NCBI GenBank assembly: GCA_031181145.1 | Contig: JAPSLB010000004.1 | Span: forward strand, 84,790-148,789 | Direction: 5' to 3' | Source of the DNA: Microvirga sp. | GTDB lineage: Bacteria; Pseudomonadota; Alphaproteobacteria; Rhizobiales; Beijerinckiaceae | DNA: 64,000 nucleotides | Shown here: in pieces, positions 10,502-19,215 of the stretch | Position numbering within the stretch: the first letter of the stretch is position 1 | How the letters are laid out: every line of letters starts with the position of its first letter | Notes under the pieces: generated by a model | Told to the model about the DNA's origin: nothing | Databases searched by the model: none | What the model saw: the letters and a program-made list of their open reading frames with translations, nothing else | Program-made: the position numbers and the translations under genes

Positions 10502-11728
10502 TCAGCGGGCCGCGCGCAATTCGCGCAGGACCGCGTAATCGGCATAACCGTCGGGAATCAAGCCCCGTCTGAGCTGGAAGTTCCGCACGGCCTCCCGTGT
10601 TTTCGACCCGAACTTGCCGTCCATCTCGCCCTCGTAGAAGCCGAGTCGCGCAAGGCGAAGCTGCAACTCATGGCGCTCGTCCTTGCCGAGCAGGGGCTGG
10701 TCCTTGGGCCAGGACCCCTGGATCGGCATTCCGCCCATGATCCGGTCGCCGAGATGGGCCACGCCCATGGCGTAGGCATCCGACGAGTTGTAGCTCTTGA
10801 TGACGTCGTAATTGCGCGTGACCAGGAAGGCCGGTCCGCTCGCTCCGCCCGGCAGGAACAGGCTCGCCTCCCCCGCTCTGGGCATGGCCTTGCCGTCGAC
10901 CCGTCGCAGGCCCAGGGTCTGCCATTGAGCGAAACTCAGCTTCAGGTGCCGGAAATCGAAGCGCGGCGGCAGCTTGACCTCGAAGCCCCAGGGCAGGCCC
11001 GGCTCCCAGCCCTGCTGGCGCAGGTAGTTGGCGGTCGAAGCCATGGCGTCCGGCACCGAGGTCCAGATGTCGCGCACCCCGTCCCGATTGCCGTCCACCG
11101 CGTATTTCATGAAGCTCGAGGGCATGAACTGGGTCTGCCCCATGGCTCCGGCCCAGGAGCCCAGCATCTTGTCCCGGCTGATATGCTCCTCTTCCAGGAT
11201 CTGGAGCGCGATGAGAAGCTCCTCCCTGAAGAAGTCGCCCCGGTAGCCCGTATAGGCCAGCGTCGCGAGGGCCCGCACGACATAGATGGAACCGGTGAAG
11301 CTGCCGAAATTGGTCTCCATGCCCCAGACGCCGAGAATCACGGAGCGCGGAACGCCGTAGGTTTTCTCGATCGCCGTCAGGGTCTTCGGCCATTCGGCGG
11401 CCATCTCACGGCCGCGCTGGAGGCGCTGTGCCGAAATCGCACCGTTGATGTAGTCCCAGATCGGGCGGACGAACTCGGACTGCTTCTTGGTGAGCGCGAT
11501 GATCTTCGGATCGGGCACGACGCCCCGGAAGGCCTCGTCGAAGGTGGCGCGCGAGACGCCGCGCGCCCTGGCCGCCGGCCACAGGCCCTGCACGAAGCCC
11601 TGGAACCCGGCCTCCGAAACACCCTGCGCCTGGGCGGGCCGCACCGAGCCCTCCACGCCCATCGTGACGCTCAGACCGAGAAGGAGGGCACCGCAGAGGC
11701 GGCGCGCAGAGAGAAGCGGCAGGTGCAT
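10502..11728 (-). CDS. lytic murein transglycosylase, MltB family
   Basis: A 408-residue periplasmic enzyme that cleaves peptidoglycan to 1,6-anhydromuropeptides. After a signal peptide ending near PAQAQ comes the SLT_2/MltB domain with GVWGMETNFG (Glu138 is the likely catalytic acid) and AGAMGQTQFMPSSF, then a C-terminal peptidoglycan-binding domain (about 340-408, LQLRLARLGFYEGEMDGKFG). There is no lipobox cysteine, so it is probably soluble. It is transcribed in the same direction as the downstream SGNH gene, with a 54-bp gap. Confidence 0.92.
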   Translation of the reverse strand: MHLPLLSARRLCGALLLGLSVTMGVEGSVRPAQAQGVSEAGFQGFVQGLWPAARARGVSRATFDEAFRGVVPDPKIIALTKKQSEFVRPIWDYINGAISAQRLQRGREMAAEWPKTLTAIEKTYGVPRSVILGVWGMETNFGSFTGSIYVVRALATLAYTGYRGDFFREELLIALQILEEEHISRDKMLGSWAGAMGQTQFMPSSFMKYAVDGNRDGVRDIWTSVPDAMASTANYLRQQGWEPGLPWGFEVKLPPRFDFRHLKLSFAQWQTLGLRRVDGKAMPRAGEASLFLPGGASGPAFLVTRNYDVIKSYNSSDAYAMGVAHLGDRIMGGMPIQGSWPKDQPLLGKDERHELQLRLARLGFYEGEMDGKFGSKTREAVRNFQLRRGLIPDGYADYAVLRELRAAR

Positions 11729-11809
11729 GAATGTCGCTCATCGAGACAGGGCAGAATTGACCCTGCCATGCGACACTAAGAGAGTTAACAGCCGGTTGAT
11801 AGAGGGCGC

Positions 11810-12796
11810 CTATGCGGCTTTCCGTGCCGCCAGGGCGCGTTCCCAGCGCAGGGCCTGATCGACGATTTCGGCCAGATTGTCATGCTGCGGCTGCCATCCG
11901 AGGCCGCGGATGCGGTCCACCCGGGCAACGAGCTGGGCTGGATCGCCAGGGCGACGGGGGCTGAGGCGTACCTCGAAATCGACGCCGGAGACTCTTTTGA
12001 CCACGTCCACGACCTCCAGCACCGAGGCGCCGTGACCGTAACCACAGTTCAGCACGGCGCAGTCGCCGCCCTCCCGCAGGGATGTGAGGGCGGCAAGATG
12101 CGCGCGTGCGAGGTCGTTCACCTGAATGTAGTCGCGAATGCAGGTACCGTCCGGCGTCTCGTAATCGGTGCCGAACACCTCGAGATGAGGACGCTGGCCG
12201 AGGGCCGCCTGGGCCGCCACCTTGATGAGGTGAGTGGCCTGGGGCGTCGACTGGCCCGAGCGGCCCCTCGGATCCGCGCCGGCCACATTGAAATAGCGTA
12301 GGATCGCATAGCGCAAGCCATGGGCCGCATAGGCGTCCTGGAGCATCCACTCGCTCATGAGCTTGCTGCGCCCGTAAGGATTGATCGGGGAAAGGGGCCT
12401 GTCCTCGGCGAGCAGCGGCGCATCCGCATTGCCGTAGACGGCGGCCGTGGAGGAGAAGACGAAATGCCTGATGCCCGTCCGGACCGCCGTCTCGACGAGT
12501 GCCCGGGTCCTCACGGTGTTGTTGAGATAGTAGCCCAGCGGATCGGTGACGGATTCGGGCACCACGATCCGGGCCGCGAAATGCATGATGCCGTCGATCC
12601 CGTGTTCCTCTATGACCCTGGCCACCAGGGCCTGGTCGCCCACATCGCCCACGACGAGGGGGACCTCCGAAGGAACTGCCCAGCGGAACCCGGTGGACAG
12701 GTCGTCGAGAACCACCACCTGCTCGCCCGCATCCAGCAACTCGAGCACCATGTGGCTGCCGATATACCCTGCGCCGCCCGTCACCAGTACCGCCAT
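11810..12796 (-). CDS. galE: UDP-glucose 4-epimerase
   Basis: A 328-residue extended SDR enzyme that interconverts UDP-glucose and UDP-galactose. The NAD-binding motif TGGAGYIGS is at the N-terminus, the catalytic Y-x-x-x-K appears as YGRSK, and SSTAAVYG precedes it. The C-terminal GYGHGASVLEVV and RRPGDPAQL blocks are typical of GalE. AGGGAGA stands before the ATG. It is divergent from galU across a 263-bp gap, so the pair may be regulated together to supply UDP-sugars for the envelope. Confidence 0.94.
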   Translation of the reverse strand: MAVLVTGGAGYIGSHMVLELLDAGEQVVVLDDLSTGFRWAVPSEVPLVVGDVGDQALVARVIEEHGIDGIMHFAARIVVPESVTDPLGYYLNNTVRTRALVETAVRTGIRHFVFSSTAAVYGNADAPLLAEDRPLSPINPYGRSKLMSEWMLQDAYAAHGLRYAILRYFNVAGADPRGRSGQSTPQATHLIKVAAQAALGQRPHLEVFGTDYETPDGTCIRDYIQVNDLARAHLAALTSLREGGDCAVLNCGYGHGASVLEVVDVVKRVSGVDFEVRLSPRRPGDPAQLVARVDRIRGLGWQPQHDNLAEIVDQALRWERALAARKAA

Positions 12797-13059
12797 GTCC
12801 GTTCTCCCTTGAGGTCTGCCTGACTTGGCGCATCGTTCGGGAAGGGGGTGCCATTCTCAGGCCCGATGCCGTCACAGCTTAACCCAAACGCTTCAGCTTC
12901 AATTCAGGTCCCGAGCGGCAAAGAAGATCCAGCGCCGATGCAACAAGGCAGCGCGCCCGGCGTTATGAGGAGCCCAAGCTTGACGGTGAACGGTTTTCTT
13001 TTGCCTGCCCTGCCTTAGATTGTCCTCCCTCTACTTTCTGCTCAAACATGGCTTGATCG

Positions 13060-13926
13060 ATGAAGCGCATTCGCAAAGCAGTCCTTCCTGTTGCCGGTCT
13101 CGGCACCCGTTTCCTTCCGGCCACCAAGGCGGTGCCGAAGGAGATGCTGTGCGTGGTGGACCGTCCCGTGGTGCAGCATGTGGTGGACGAGGCCCGAGCC
13201 GCCGGGATCGAGCATTTCATCTTCGTCACCGGCCGCAACAAGGCCGTGATCGAGGATCATTTCGATATCGCCTACGAGTTGAATCAGACCCTGGAAGCGC
13301 GGGGAAAGACGAAAGAGCTGGAGCTTCTGGCCAAGGATCAGCCGAAAGCCGGCCAGACGAGCTTCACCCGCCAGCAGGAGCCCCTGGGCCTGGGCCATGC
13401 CGTCTGGTGCGCCCGCGAGCTCGTGGGTGACGAGCCCTTCGCGGTTCTTCTCCCGGACATGCTCAGCCGCGGCTCCATGGAGCAGATGATCGCGGCCTAC
13501 GAGAAGCATGGCGGCAACATCGTCGCCGTGGAGGAGGTGCCGGAGGACCAGACCCACCAATACGGCATCGTCTCGGTGGGACAGGAATTCGGCCAAACCT
13601 TCGAAATCACCGGCATGGTGGAAAAGCCGCCCAAGGGCACCGCGCCCTCGAACTACATCATCTCGGGCCGTTACATCCTTCAGCCCCAGATCTTCGACCT
13701 TCTCTCCAATCAGGAGCGCGGCGCGGGCAACGAGATCCAGCTCACGGATTCCATGATCCGCCTGATGGAGGACCAGCCGTTCTTCGGCCTGAAATACCAG
13801 GGCTCGACCTACGATACGGGCTCCAAGATCGGCTTCCTCATGGCCAACGTGGCCTATGCCCTGGAGCGAGAGGACCTCGGACCCGCCTTCCGGCAGGAGC
13901 TCGAAGCCTTCCTGCGCCGAAAGTAA
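13060..13926 (+). CDS. galU: UTP-glucose-1-phosphate uridylyltransferase
   Basis: A 288-residue nucleotidyltransferase that makes UDP-glucose. The N-terminus has the signature [18 protein letters not shown], with the Arg and Lys that bind the nucleotide phosphates. It also has VMVEKPP-type (GMVEKPPKG) and YDTGSKIGF blocks. It is divergent from galE and followed after 49 bp by the arabinose-5-phosphate isomerase gene. A perfect hairpin lies in that gap. Confidence 0.96.
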   Translation: MKRIRKAVLPVAGLGTRFLPATKAVPKEMLCVVDRPVVQHVVDEARAAGIEHFIFVTGRNKAVIEDHFDIAYELNQTLEARGKTKELELLAKDQPKAGQTSFTRQQEPLGLGHAVWCARELVGDEPFAVLLPDMLSRGSMEQMIAAYEKHGGNIVAVEEVPEDQTHQYGIVSVGQEFGQTFEITGMVEKPPKGTAPSNYIISGRYILQPQIFDLLSNQERGAGNEIQLTDSMIRLMEDQPFFGLKYQGSTYDTGSKIGFLMANVAYALEREDLGPAFRQELEAFLRRK

Positions 13927-13943
13927 CCGGGCTTCAGGGTTAC

Positions 13944-13979
13944 CCATGGCCGCCCGAGTATGCTAGAGGGCGGCCATGG
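13944..13979 (+). promoter_or_regulatory. perfect 12-bp hairpin covering the kdsD start codon
   Basis: CCATGGCCGCCC (13944-13955) pairs without mismatch with GGGCGGCCATGG (13968-13979), loop of 12 bases. The ATG start of the next gene (13976-13978) lies inside the right arm and the purine-rich ribosome site overlaps the loop edge. The helix would hide the start codon. It could also serve as a galU 3' processing or termination stem, but there is no T-run. Confidence 0.55.
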
Positions 13980-14971
13980 CACTCGCACAGACCAAACCCG
14001 CTTCGCCCGACCAAGCCGTCGCCTCGGCCCTCCGCACCCTCGACACCGAGCGCGAGGGCCTGTCCGTCCTGATGGAAGCCATCGGCAACGGGCTCGGCCC
14101 CCTCTTCACCTCGGCGGTCGAAACGATCGCATCCGCCAAGGGGCGGGTCATCGTGACGGGCATGGGCAAATCCGGCCATGTGGGCCGCAAGATCGCCGCT
14201 ACCTTCGCCTCGACCGGCACCCCGGCCTATTACGTCCACCCGGCGGAAGCCAGTCATGGCGATCTCGGCATGGTCCAGACCGACGACGTGATCCTCGCCC
14301 TGTCCTGGTCCGGCGAGACCGCCGAGCTCGCCGACGTCATCGGCTATGCCAAGCGCTTCCGGGTGCCGCTCATCGCCTTTACGTCGAACGCAGACTCGAC
14401 CCTGGGCCAATCCGCCGATGTCTGCCTGGCGCTCCCCAAAGCCAAGGAAGCCTGCCCCAACGGGCTCGCGCCCACGACCTCCACCACCATTCAACTGGCG
14501 CTTGGCGATGCGCTCGCCATCGCATTGCTCGAGAGGCGCGGCTTCACGGCCGAGAACTTCCGTGTGTTTCATCCGGGCGGCAAGCTCGGTGCGCGCCTCA
14601 AGCTCGTGCGCGATATCATGCACAAGGACGAGCGCCTGCCGATCATCGGCGTCGAGGCCCGCATGGATCAGGCCATCGAGGAAATCGGCCGCAAGGGCTT
14701 CGGCTCGGTCATCGTGGTCAATGCGGACGGCACGCTCGCGGGCATCGTCACCGATGGCGACCTGCGCCGCAACCTTCGCCCGGATCTCGGCACCCTGCCG
14801 GTCACCGCCATCATGACCCGCACGCCGCGCACCATCGCGCCGGATGCGCTGGTGGCCACCGCGCTCGAGATCGAGGAAACCGCGCGCATCACCGCGCTGA
14901 TCGTGGTCGAGAACAACAGGCCAGTCGGCCTCGTGCATTATCTCGACCTGTTGCGGGCTGGCGCCGCCTGA
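13976..14971 (+). CDS. kdsD: KpsF/GutQ-type arabinose-5-phosphate isomerase
   Basis: A 331-residue sugar-phosphate isomerase that converts ribulose-5-phosphate to arabinose-5-phosphate, the first step to the Kdo sugar of lipopolysaccharide. The SIS domain (about 45-190) has GMGKSGHVGRKIAATFASTG and the PAEASHGDLGM active-site loop. Two CBS domains follow (about 205-330: IMHKDERLPII, IMTRTPRTIAP). The length matches KdsD/KpsF (about 320-330). The ATG at 13976 gives the family N-terminus. Its position after galU supports an envelope sugar role. Confidence 0.92.
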   Translation: MALAQTKPASPDQAVASALRTLDTEREGLSVLMEAIGNGLGPLFTSAVETIASAKGRVIVTGMGKSGHVGRKIAATFASTGTPAYYVHPAEASHGDLGMVQTDDVILALSWSGETAELADVIGYAKRFRVPLIAFTSNADSTLGQSADVCLALPKAKEACPNGLAPTTSTTIQLALGDALAIALLERRGFTAENFRVFHPGGKLGARLKLVRDIMHKDERLPIIGVEARMDQAIEEIGRKGFGSVIVVNADGTLAGIVTDGDLRRNLRPDLGTLPVTAIMTRTPRTIAPDALVATALEIEETARITALIVVENNRPVGLVHYLDLLRAGAA

Positions 14972-14982
14972 CCCTTTCGCAC

Positions 14983-15636
14983 TCAGTCGCGGTCGGGAGC
15001 TCCGAGCGGGAAGAAGCGGCGGTAGGGCCGAGCCTCGTCCACGGCCCGCGCGAATGACGGCCGTGCAAGCAGCCGCCTGCGATAGGCCTGGACGTTTGCA
15101 TGCTCCACGCCGATCGGATGGGCTCAATCGGCATAGAACAGCGCCGGAGCCGCCGCGCAATCGGCCATGGTGAAGCCCTCGCCGGCCCCCCATTCACGCC
15201 CCGCCATCGCGCGGTCGAGCCATGCATAGGCCGTATCGAGCATTCGTCTTGCTTCGGCGACGCCATAGGGATCGCGATCCGCCTCCGGACGGAGGCGATC
15301 GGCGACGATCCGCTGCATTGGCGTCATGATGTAATTGTCGAAGAAGCGGTCCATCATCCGCACGTCGAGAGCGGGGCGCGGATCCTCCGGGATGAGACTC
15401 ACCGGCCCGGGATGCCAGAGGCCGAGATGCTCGATGATGATGCTCGCCTCAGGAATGGTGCGGCCGCCATCGACCAGAACCGGGAAGCGCCTGATCGGCC
15501 AAAGGGCCGCCAGTTCGGCATTCGCCCTCTCGTTATCGAGCATCCGGTATTCGAAGAGAGTGCCGTTCTCGTAGAGCGCGGTGAGAACCTTCTGGCAATA
15601 AGACGAGAAGGGATGCGCATGCAGCGTCAAAGCCAT
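14983..15636 (-). pseudogene. glutathione S-transferase family gene interrupted by an in-frame TGA
   Basis: The frame from the ATG at 15636 reads as a GST. The N-terminal thioredoxin-like domain (SSYCQKVLTALYENGTLFEY, then FPVLVDGGRTIPEASII) and the C-terminal helical domain (GEGFTMADCAAAPALFYAD) are present. A TGA at 15126-15124 (codon 171) stops it, but the same frame continues for 46 further family-like residues (QAYRRRLLARPSFARAVDEA ... FFPLGAP) to a second TGA at 14983. From memory of this family, the interrupted position is normally Trp in an ADW motif, so TGG to TGA is the simplest change. The gene sits downstream of nfeD on the same strand. It may be truncated, decayed, or a base-call error. 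Confidence 0.75.
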
Positions 15637-15654
15637 ACCTGTTTCACTCCGGGC

Positions 15655-16104
15655 TCAAGGATCGTCGACTACGAGCGTCGTGCCTTCCACGCGAACGACG
15701 CGGACCTTGGCGCCCGCGAAGCGATCCGCGCCGGTGACACGCCATGAGCTGTCATCGACGCGGATGCGCCCTTCCCCGCCCTTGATCGGCGTCTCCAGGG
15801 TGAACACCCGCCCGACCAGCGCCTGCCCCCGCTGATTGAGGTGGGAGGCGGAGGGTTCGGACGATTCCTTCGAGCGGGTGACGTACCTTCCCAGGATCAC
15901 AGCCACGACCGAGAGCAGCGCGAACAGAATGGAGGAAGCCTGCCAGGAGAGATCGAGCGCCGCACCGAGCACGCCCGTCACGATGGCCGCCAAGCCGAGC
16001 CATATGAAGAAGATGCCGGGCGCCATCAGCTCGGCACCGATCAGCACGAGCCCGAGGATGATCCAGCTCCAGGCGCCGAGACCGATGACCGCCTCCCGGA
16101 TCAT
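15655..16104 (-). CDS. NfeD family membrane protein
   Basis: A 149-residue short-form NfeD. Two to three membrane helices (about residues 8-75: WSWIILGLVLIGAELMAPGI and SSILFALLSVVAVILG) are followed by a C-terminal OB-fold (about 85-149, GEGRIRVDDSSWRVTGA). NfeD proteins partner with SPFH/stomatin proteins and organise membrane microdomains. Here the start overlaps the upstream SPFH stop by 4 bp (ATGA), so the two are translationally coupled. Confidence 0.9.
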   Translation of the reverse strand: MIREAVIGLGAWSWIILGLVLIGAELMAPGIFFIWLGLAAIVTGVLGAALDLSWQASSILFALLSVVAVILGRYVTRSKESSEPSASHLNQRGQALVGRVFTLETPIKGGEGRIRVDDSSWRVTGADRFAGAKVRVVRVEGTTLVVDDP

Positions 16105-17084
16105 GGGCGCTCCGCTCCCTTCGTCACGGCGGGCACGCTGCGCGCGGGTTTCGAAGCGGCAGCCCCTTCGCCGCCGAACACGGATTTCGTAAACTCCGCA
16201 ATGCCTCCGAGGGTGCCGGCGAGGCCCGCCGCTTCGATGGGCACGATCACGACCCGCTGGTTGGGGGCGGTGGCGAGGCTGCGGATCGCGTCGATGTATT
16301 TCTCCGCCACGATGAAGTTGGCGGCCGCGAGATCGCCGCGGGTGATCGCGTCGCTCACCATGCTGGTGGCCCTTGCCTCCGCCTCCGCGAGGCGCTCACG
16401 TGCCTCCGCGTCCCGAAACGCCGCTTCCTTGCGGCCTTCCGCCGAAAGGATTTGGGCCTGCTTCTCGCCTTCTGCCCGCAGGATTTCCGCCTGCCGCAAG
16501 CCTTCCGCCTCCAGCACGGCGGCGCGCTTCTCGCGCTCGGCTTTCATCTGGCGGGCCATGGCACCGGCGAGATCCTGCGGCGGGAGAATGTCCTTGATCT
16601 CGACGCGAGTGACCTTGGCCCCCCAGGGAGATGCTGCCGCGTCAACCACGCGCAGAAGCCGCTCGTTGATCTCGTCGCGATGGGACAGGAGCTGATCGAG
16701 ATCCATGGAGCCGACCACCGTGCGGATGTTGGTCATGGTCAGCACGAGCAGGGCCTGGTTGAGATCCGACACCTCATAGGAGGCGCGCGCCGCATCGAGC
16801 ACCTGATAGAAGGCGGCCGCATCGATGGTGACGCCCGCATTGTCCCGGGTGAAGGCCTCCTGGCTCGGAACGTCGAGAACCTGCTCCATGACGTTCACCT
16901 TCTTCCCGATCTGCTCGATATAGGGAATGATCAGGGCGAGGCCCGGCGTGAGCGTGCGCGAATAACGGCCGAAGCGCTCCACCGTATAGGCATACCCTTG
17001 CGGCACCGTTCTCACGCCCATCGCGATCGTCACCACGACGACGAGCACGAGAACGATCACGAAAATATCGAAACCACCCAGCAT
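16101..17084 (-). CDS. SPFH/band-7 stomatin-like protein (QmcA/paraslipin type)
   Basis: A 327-residue protein with one N-terminal membrane helix (FDIFVIVLVLVVVVTIAMGV), then an SPFH domain (VPQGYAYTVERFGRYSRTL onward) and a long charged coiled-coil region rich in Ala/Glu (about 200-275). This is the slipin/paraslipin pattern, which scaffolds membrane complexes and proteases. I chose the ATG at 17084, preceded by GGGGGAAGGG, over an upstream in-frame ATG at 17138 that would add 18 odd residues. It forms an operon with nfeD. Confidence 0.92.
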   Translation of the reverse strand: MLGGFDIFVIVLVLVVVVTIAMGVRTVPQGYAYTVERFGRYSRTLTPGLALIIPYIEQIGKKVNVMEQVLDVPSQEAFTRDNAGVTIDAAAFYQVLDAARASYEVSDLNQALLVLTMTNIRTVVGSMDLDQLLSHRDEINERLLRVVDAAASPWGAKVTRVEIKDILPPQDLAGAMARQMKAEREKRAAVLEAEGLRQAEILRAEGEKQAQILSAEGRKEAAFRDAEARERLAEAEARATSMVSDAITRGDLAAANFIVAEKYIDAIRSLATAPNQRVVIVPIEAAGLAGTLGGIAEFTKSVFGGEGAAASKPARSVPAVTKGAERP

Positions 17085-17144
17085 CCCTTCCCCCAAGCAA
17101 CGGAGTTGCAAAGCAGGCAGACTACCCGATGGGAGCAAAAACTC

Positions 17145-17261
17145 CTAGAGCATCGGACCCAGAGGCGGACTCCACTTTTGGGCCCATCCGATGATCCGTC
17201 TTTCAAGCAGCGCATCGTCGTGTGCGAAAAACCGGGTCCACTTTTTCGCACGAGGCGCTAG
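17145..17261 (+). repeat. dispersed two-unit palindromic repeat, copy A
   Basis: Unit 1 runs from TAGAGCATCGGACCC (17146) to ATCCGATGATCC and is a long imperfect inverted repeat. Unit 2 runs from GCGCATCG (17210) through GTGCGAAAAACCGGGTCCAC to CGAGGCGCTAG (17261), also an inverted repeat. A second copy in reverse orientation lies at 57659-57776. It sits in the divergent gap between the SPFH and AlaX genes. Confidence 0.75.
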
Positions 17262-17313
17262 AGGGTGCCTCCCAAGCTGCTATTCTGCACCTACCATCAC
17301 TGAAAAACACACC

Positions 17314-18030
17314 ATGCCGCGTTATTTTTGCCAGGATCATCCTGATCAGCTCGAACTCAAGACGCTCGTGCTCGATGCACGTCCCGGCGCAGTTCTGCTG
17401 GCTCGGTCGCCTTTCTTTCCGGGCGGAGGGGGACAGGTGGCCGATAAGGGTTTTCTCGAATGGTCAGGCGGCGTGCTGAGCGTCGAGAGGATCGAGCCCG
17501 ATCCGCGTGGGCTCTGGCATGTATTTGCCGAGCCCATCACCGTTCAGGGAATGGTGCTGGCCAAAGTCGATCCGGAATTTCGGCGGCTCATGTGCGAATT
17601 GCACACGTTGGCGCACGTGCTCAACAGCATCGTCTATCGGGATTTCGGCGGCGCGCTGCTGACGGGCGCGCAGCTGGCGGCGGACGGCACCTTCCGGGTC
17701 GATTTCGATATGCCGGGAATACACCCGGACTGGCTGCGGTCCCTGGACGGACCCATCAATGACGTCATCCGTCAAGACCTTGCGATCCGCACCTTCTACA
17801 TGCCTTGGGCGGAAGCCGAGACGGAGGCGGGCATGTTCCGCAGCAAATCCGTCTCGCCTCCGCCGCAGGAGGATGGATCGGTGCGGATCGTAGAGATCGC
17901 TGGCCTCGACCGTCAGGCCTGCGGCGGGACGCACCTGACCTCCACTGGCCTGGCCCGTCCCGTTCGGATTCTGAAGGTCGACAACAAAGGAAAACAGAAC
18001 CGGCGCATCCGCGTCGGCTTTGCCGATTGA
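17314..18030 (+). CDS. free-standing alanyl-tRNA editing protein (AlaX-like)
   Basis: A 238-residue trans-editing hydrolase related to the second additional domain of AlaRS. It clears mischarged Ser- or Gly-tRNA(Ala). FFPGGGGQVADKG near residue 35 is the signature loop. The zinc-binding set is seen as HTLAHVLN (H-x-x-x-H, about residue 100) and CGGTHLTSTG (C-x-x-x-H, about 212). The ATG at 17314 follows ACACACC with only a weak ribosome site; an in-frame ATG at 17191 would run through the repeat and is rejected. It converges on hemH with no gap. Confidence 0.88.
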   Translation: MPRYFCQDHPDQLELKTLVLDARPGAVLLARSPFFPGGGGQVADKGFLEWSGGVLSVERIEPDPRGLWHVFAEPITVQGMVLAKVDPEFRRLMCELHTLAHVLNSIVYRDFGGALLTGAQLAADGTFRVDFDMPGIHPDWLRSLDGPINDVIRQDLAIRTFYMPWAEAETEAGMFRSKSVSPPPQEDGSVRIVEIAGLDRQACGGTHLTSTGLARPVRILKVDNKGKQNRRIRVGFAD

Positions 18031-19092
18031 TCAGATCCAGCCCTGGAGCTCGCGCTCCACGATGTGGTTGATCACGCGCATGCCCTCGGGGCCGTCGTTG
18101 AGACACGGCAGATAGGCGAATTCCTCGCCACCGTTGTGCATGAAGATCTCCCGGTTCTCGCCGTTGAGTTCCTCCAAGGTCTCCAGGCAATCGGCGGAGA
18201 AGCCGGGCGCAACGATGGCCATGCGCTTCACGCCGCTTCTGGCCAGGGCTTCCACCGTCTTGTCCGTGTAGGGCTGAAGCCACTCCGCTTTGCCGAAACG
18301 CGACTGGAAGCTCATGCGGAACTTGTCCGCGGGCCAGCCGAAGGCTTCGCGCATGAGGCGCCAGGTCTTCGCGCAGTGGCAATGATAGGGATCGCCCTTG
18401 AGCAGATATTCCTTCGGCACGCCGTGGAACGAGACGAGGATCACCTCCGGCTCGAATGTGAGCTTGGCGAGTTCCTGCCTCATCGAAGCGACGACGGATG
18501 CGATGTAGACCGGATCGTCATGATAGGGCGGTGAAACGCGCACCGTCGGCTGCCAGCGCATGTCCATGAGGGCGCGGAAGGCCTGATCGCAGGCCGTGGC
18601 AGAGGTTGCGGCCGCATATTGCGGATAGAGCGGCACGAGCAGGATGCGGTCGCAGCCCTGATCGAGGAGCGCCTGGATCCGCTCGCGCACCTCGGGCTTG
18701 CCGTAACGCATCGCCCAATCGACGGTGATCCTGTCGCCGGCAATGCTCTTCAGATGCGCGGCGACCTTCTCGGCCTGGTTGCGGGTGATGGTTTTCAGCG
18801 GACCCTCGTCGAGCTCGTTGTTCCAGATCGAGGCGTAGTCGCGGCCCTTCGCACTGGGACGCTTGGTGAGGATGATCAGGTTGAGGATCGGCCACCAGAG
18901 CAGGCGCGGCGTCTCGATCACGCGGCGGTCGGAGAGAAATTCCTTCAGGTAGCGCCGCATAGGCCAATAGGTGGTGCCCTCCGGCGTTCCGAGATTCATC
19001 AGAAGCACGCCGATCCGCCCCGCCTTTACGGGCGGATGATCCACCGGGCGTACGCCCTGGCTGGTTTCGGTCGTGCTTACACGTTCATTCAT
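18031..19092 (-). CDS. hemH: ferrochelatase
   Basis: A 353-residue enzyme that inserts ferrous iron into protoporphyrin IX, the last step of protoheme synthesis. It has LLMNLGTPEGT near the N-terminus, VPLYPQYAAATSA, the active-site His in VSFHGVPKEYL, and the signature GFSADCLETLEEL with the catalytic Glu. The length is normal for proteobacterial HemH. The stop codon directly abuts that of the convergent AlaX gene, so no separate terminator fits between them. Confidence 0.96.
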   Translation of the reverse strand: MNERVSTTETSQGVRPVDHPPVKAGRIGVLLMNLGTPEGTTYWPMRRYLKEFLSDRRVIETPRLLWWPILNLIILTKRPSAKGRDYASIWNNELDEGPLKTITRNQAEKVAAHLKSIAGDRITVDWAMRYGKPEVRERIQALLDQGCDRILLVPLYPQYAAATSATACDQAFRALMDMRWQPTVRVSPPYHDDPVYIASVVASMRQELAKLTFEPEVILVSFHGVPKEYLLKGDPYHCHCAKTWRLMREAFGWPADKFRMSFQSRFGKAEWLQPYTDKTVEALARSGVKRMAIVAPGFSADCLETLEELNGENREIFMHNGGEEFAYLPCLNDGPEGMRVINHIVERELQGWI

Positions 19093-19215
19093 GGATCGAA
19101 GCCCCTTGGCAGCGGGATCCGGGGCGGATCCCGCTCGGAATGGGCCCTAGATAGTGGCTTTCACCCCTTTACGCCAATGCGTTCTGTTTCACTTTGACGT
19201 GGGACAAGACCGCGC

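Noticed and set aside
15124..15126. TGA as selenocysteine or a recoded tryptophan in the GST gene
   Set aside because: There is no catalytic Cys at the position, no obvious SECIS-like stem was looked for successfully, and other genes here use TGA as a normal stop. A point mutation or read error is simpler.
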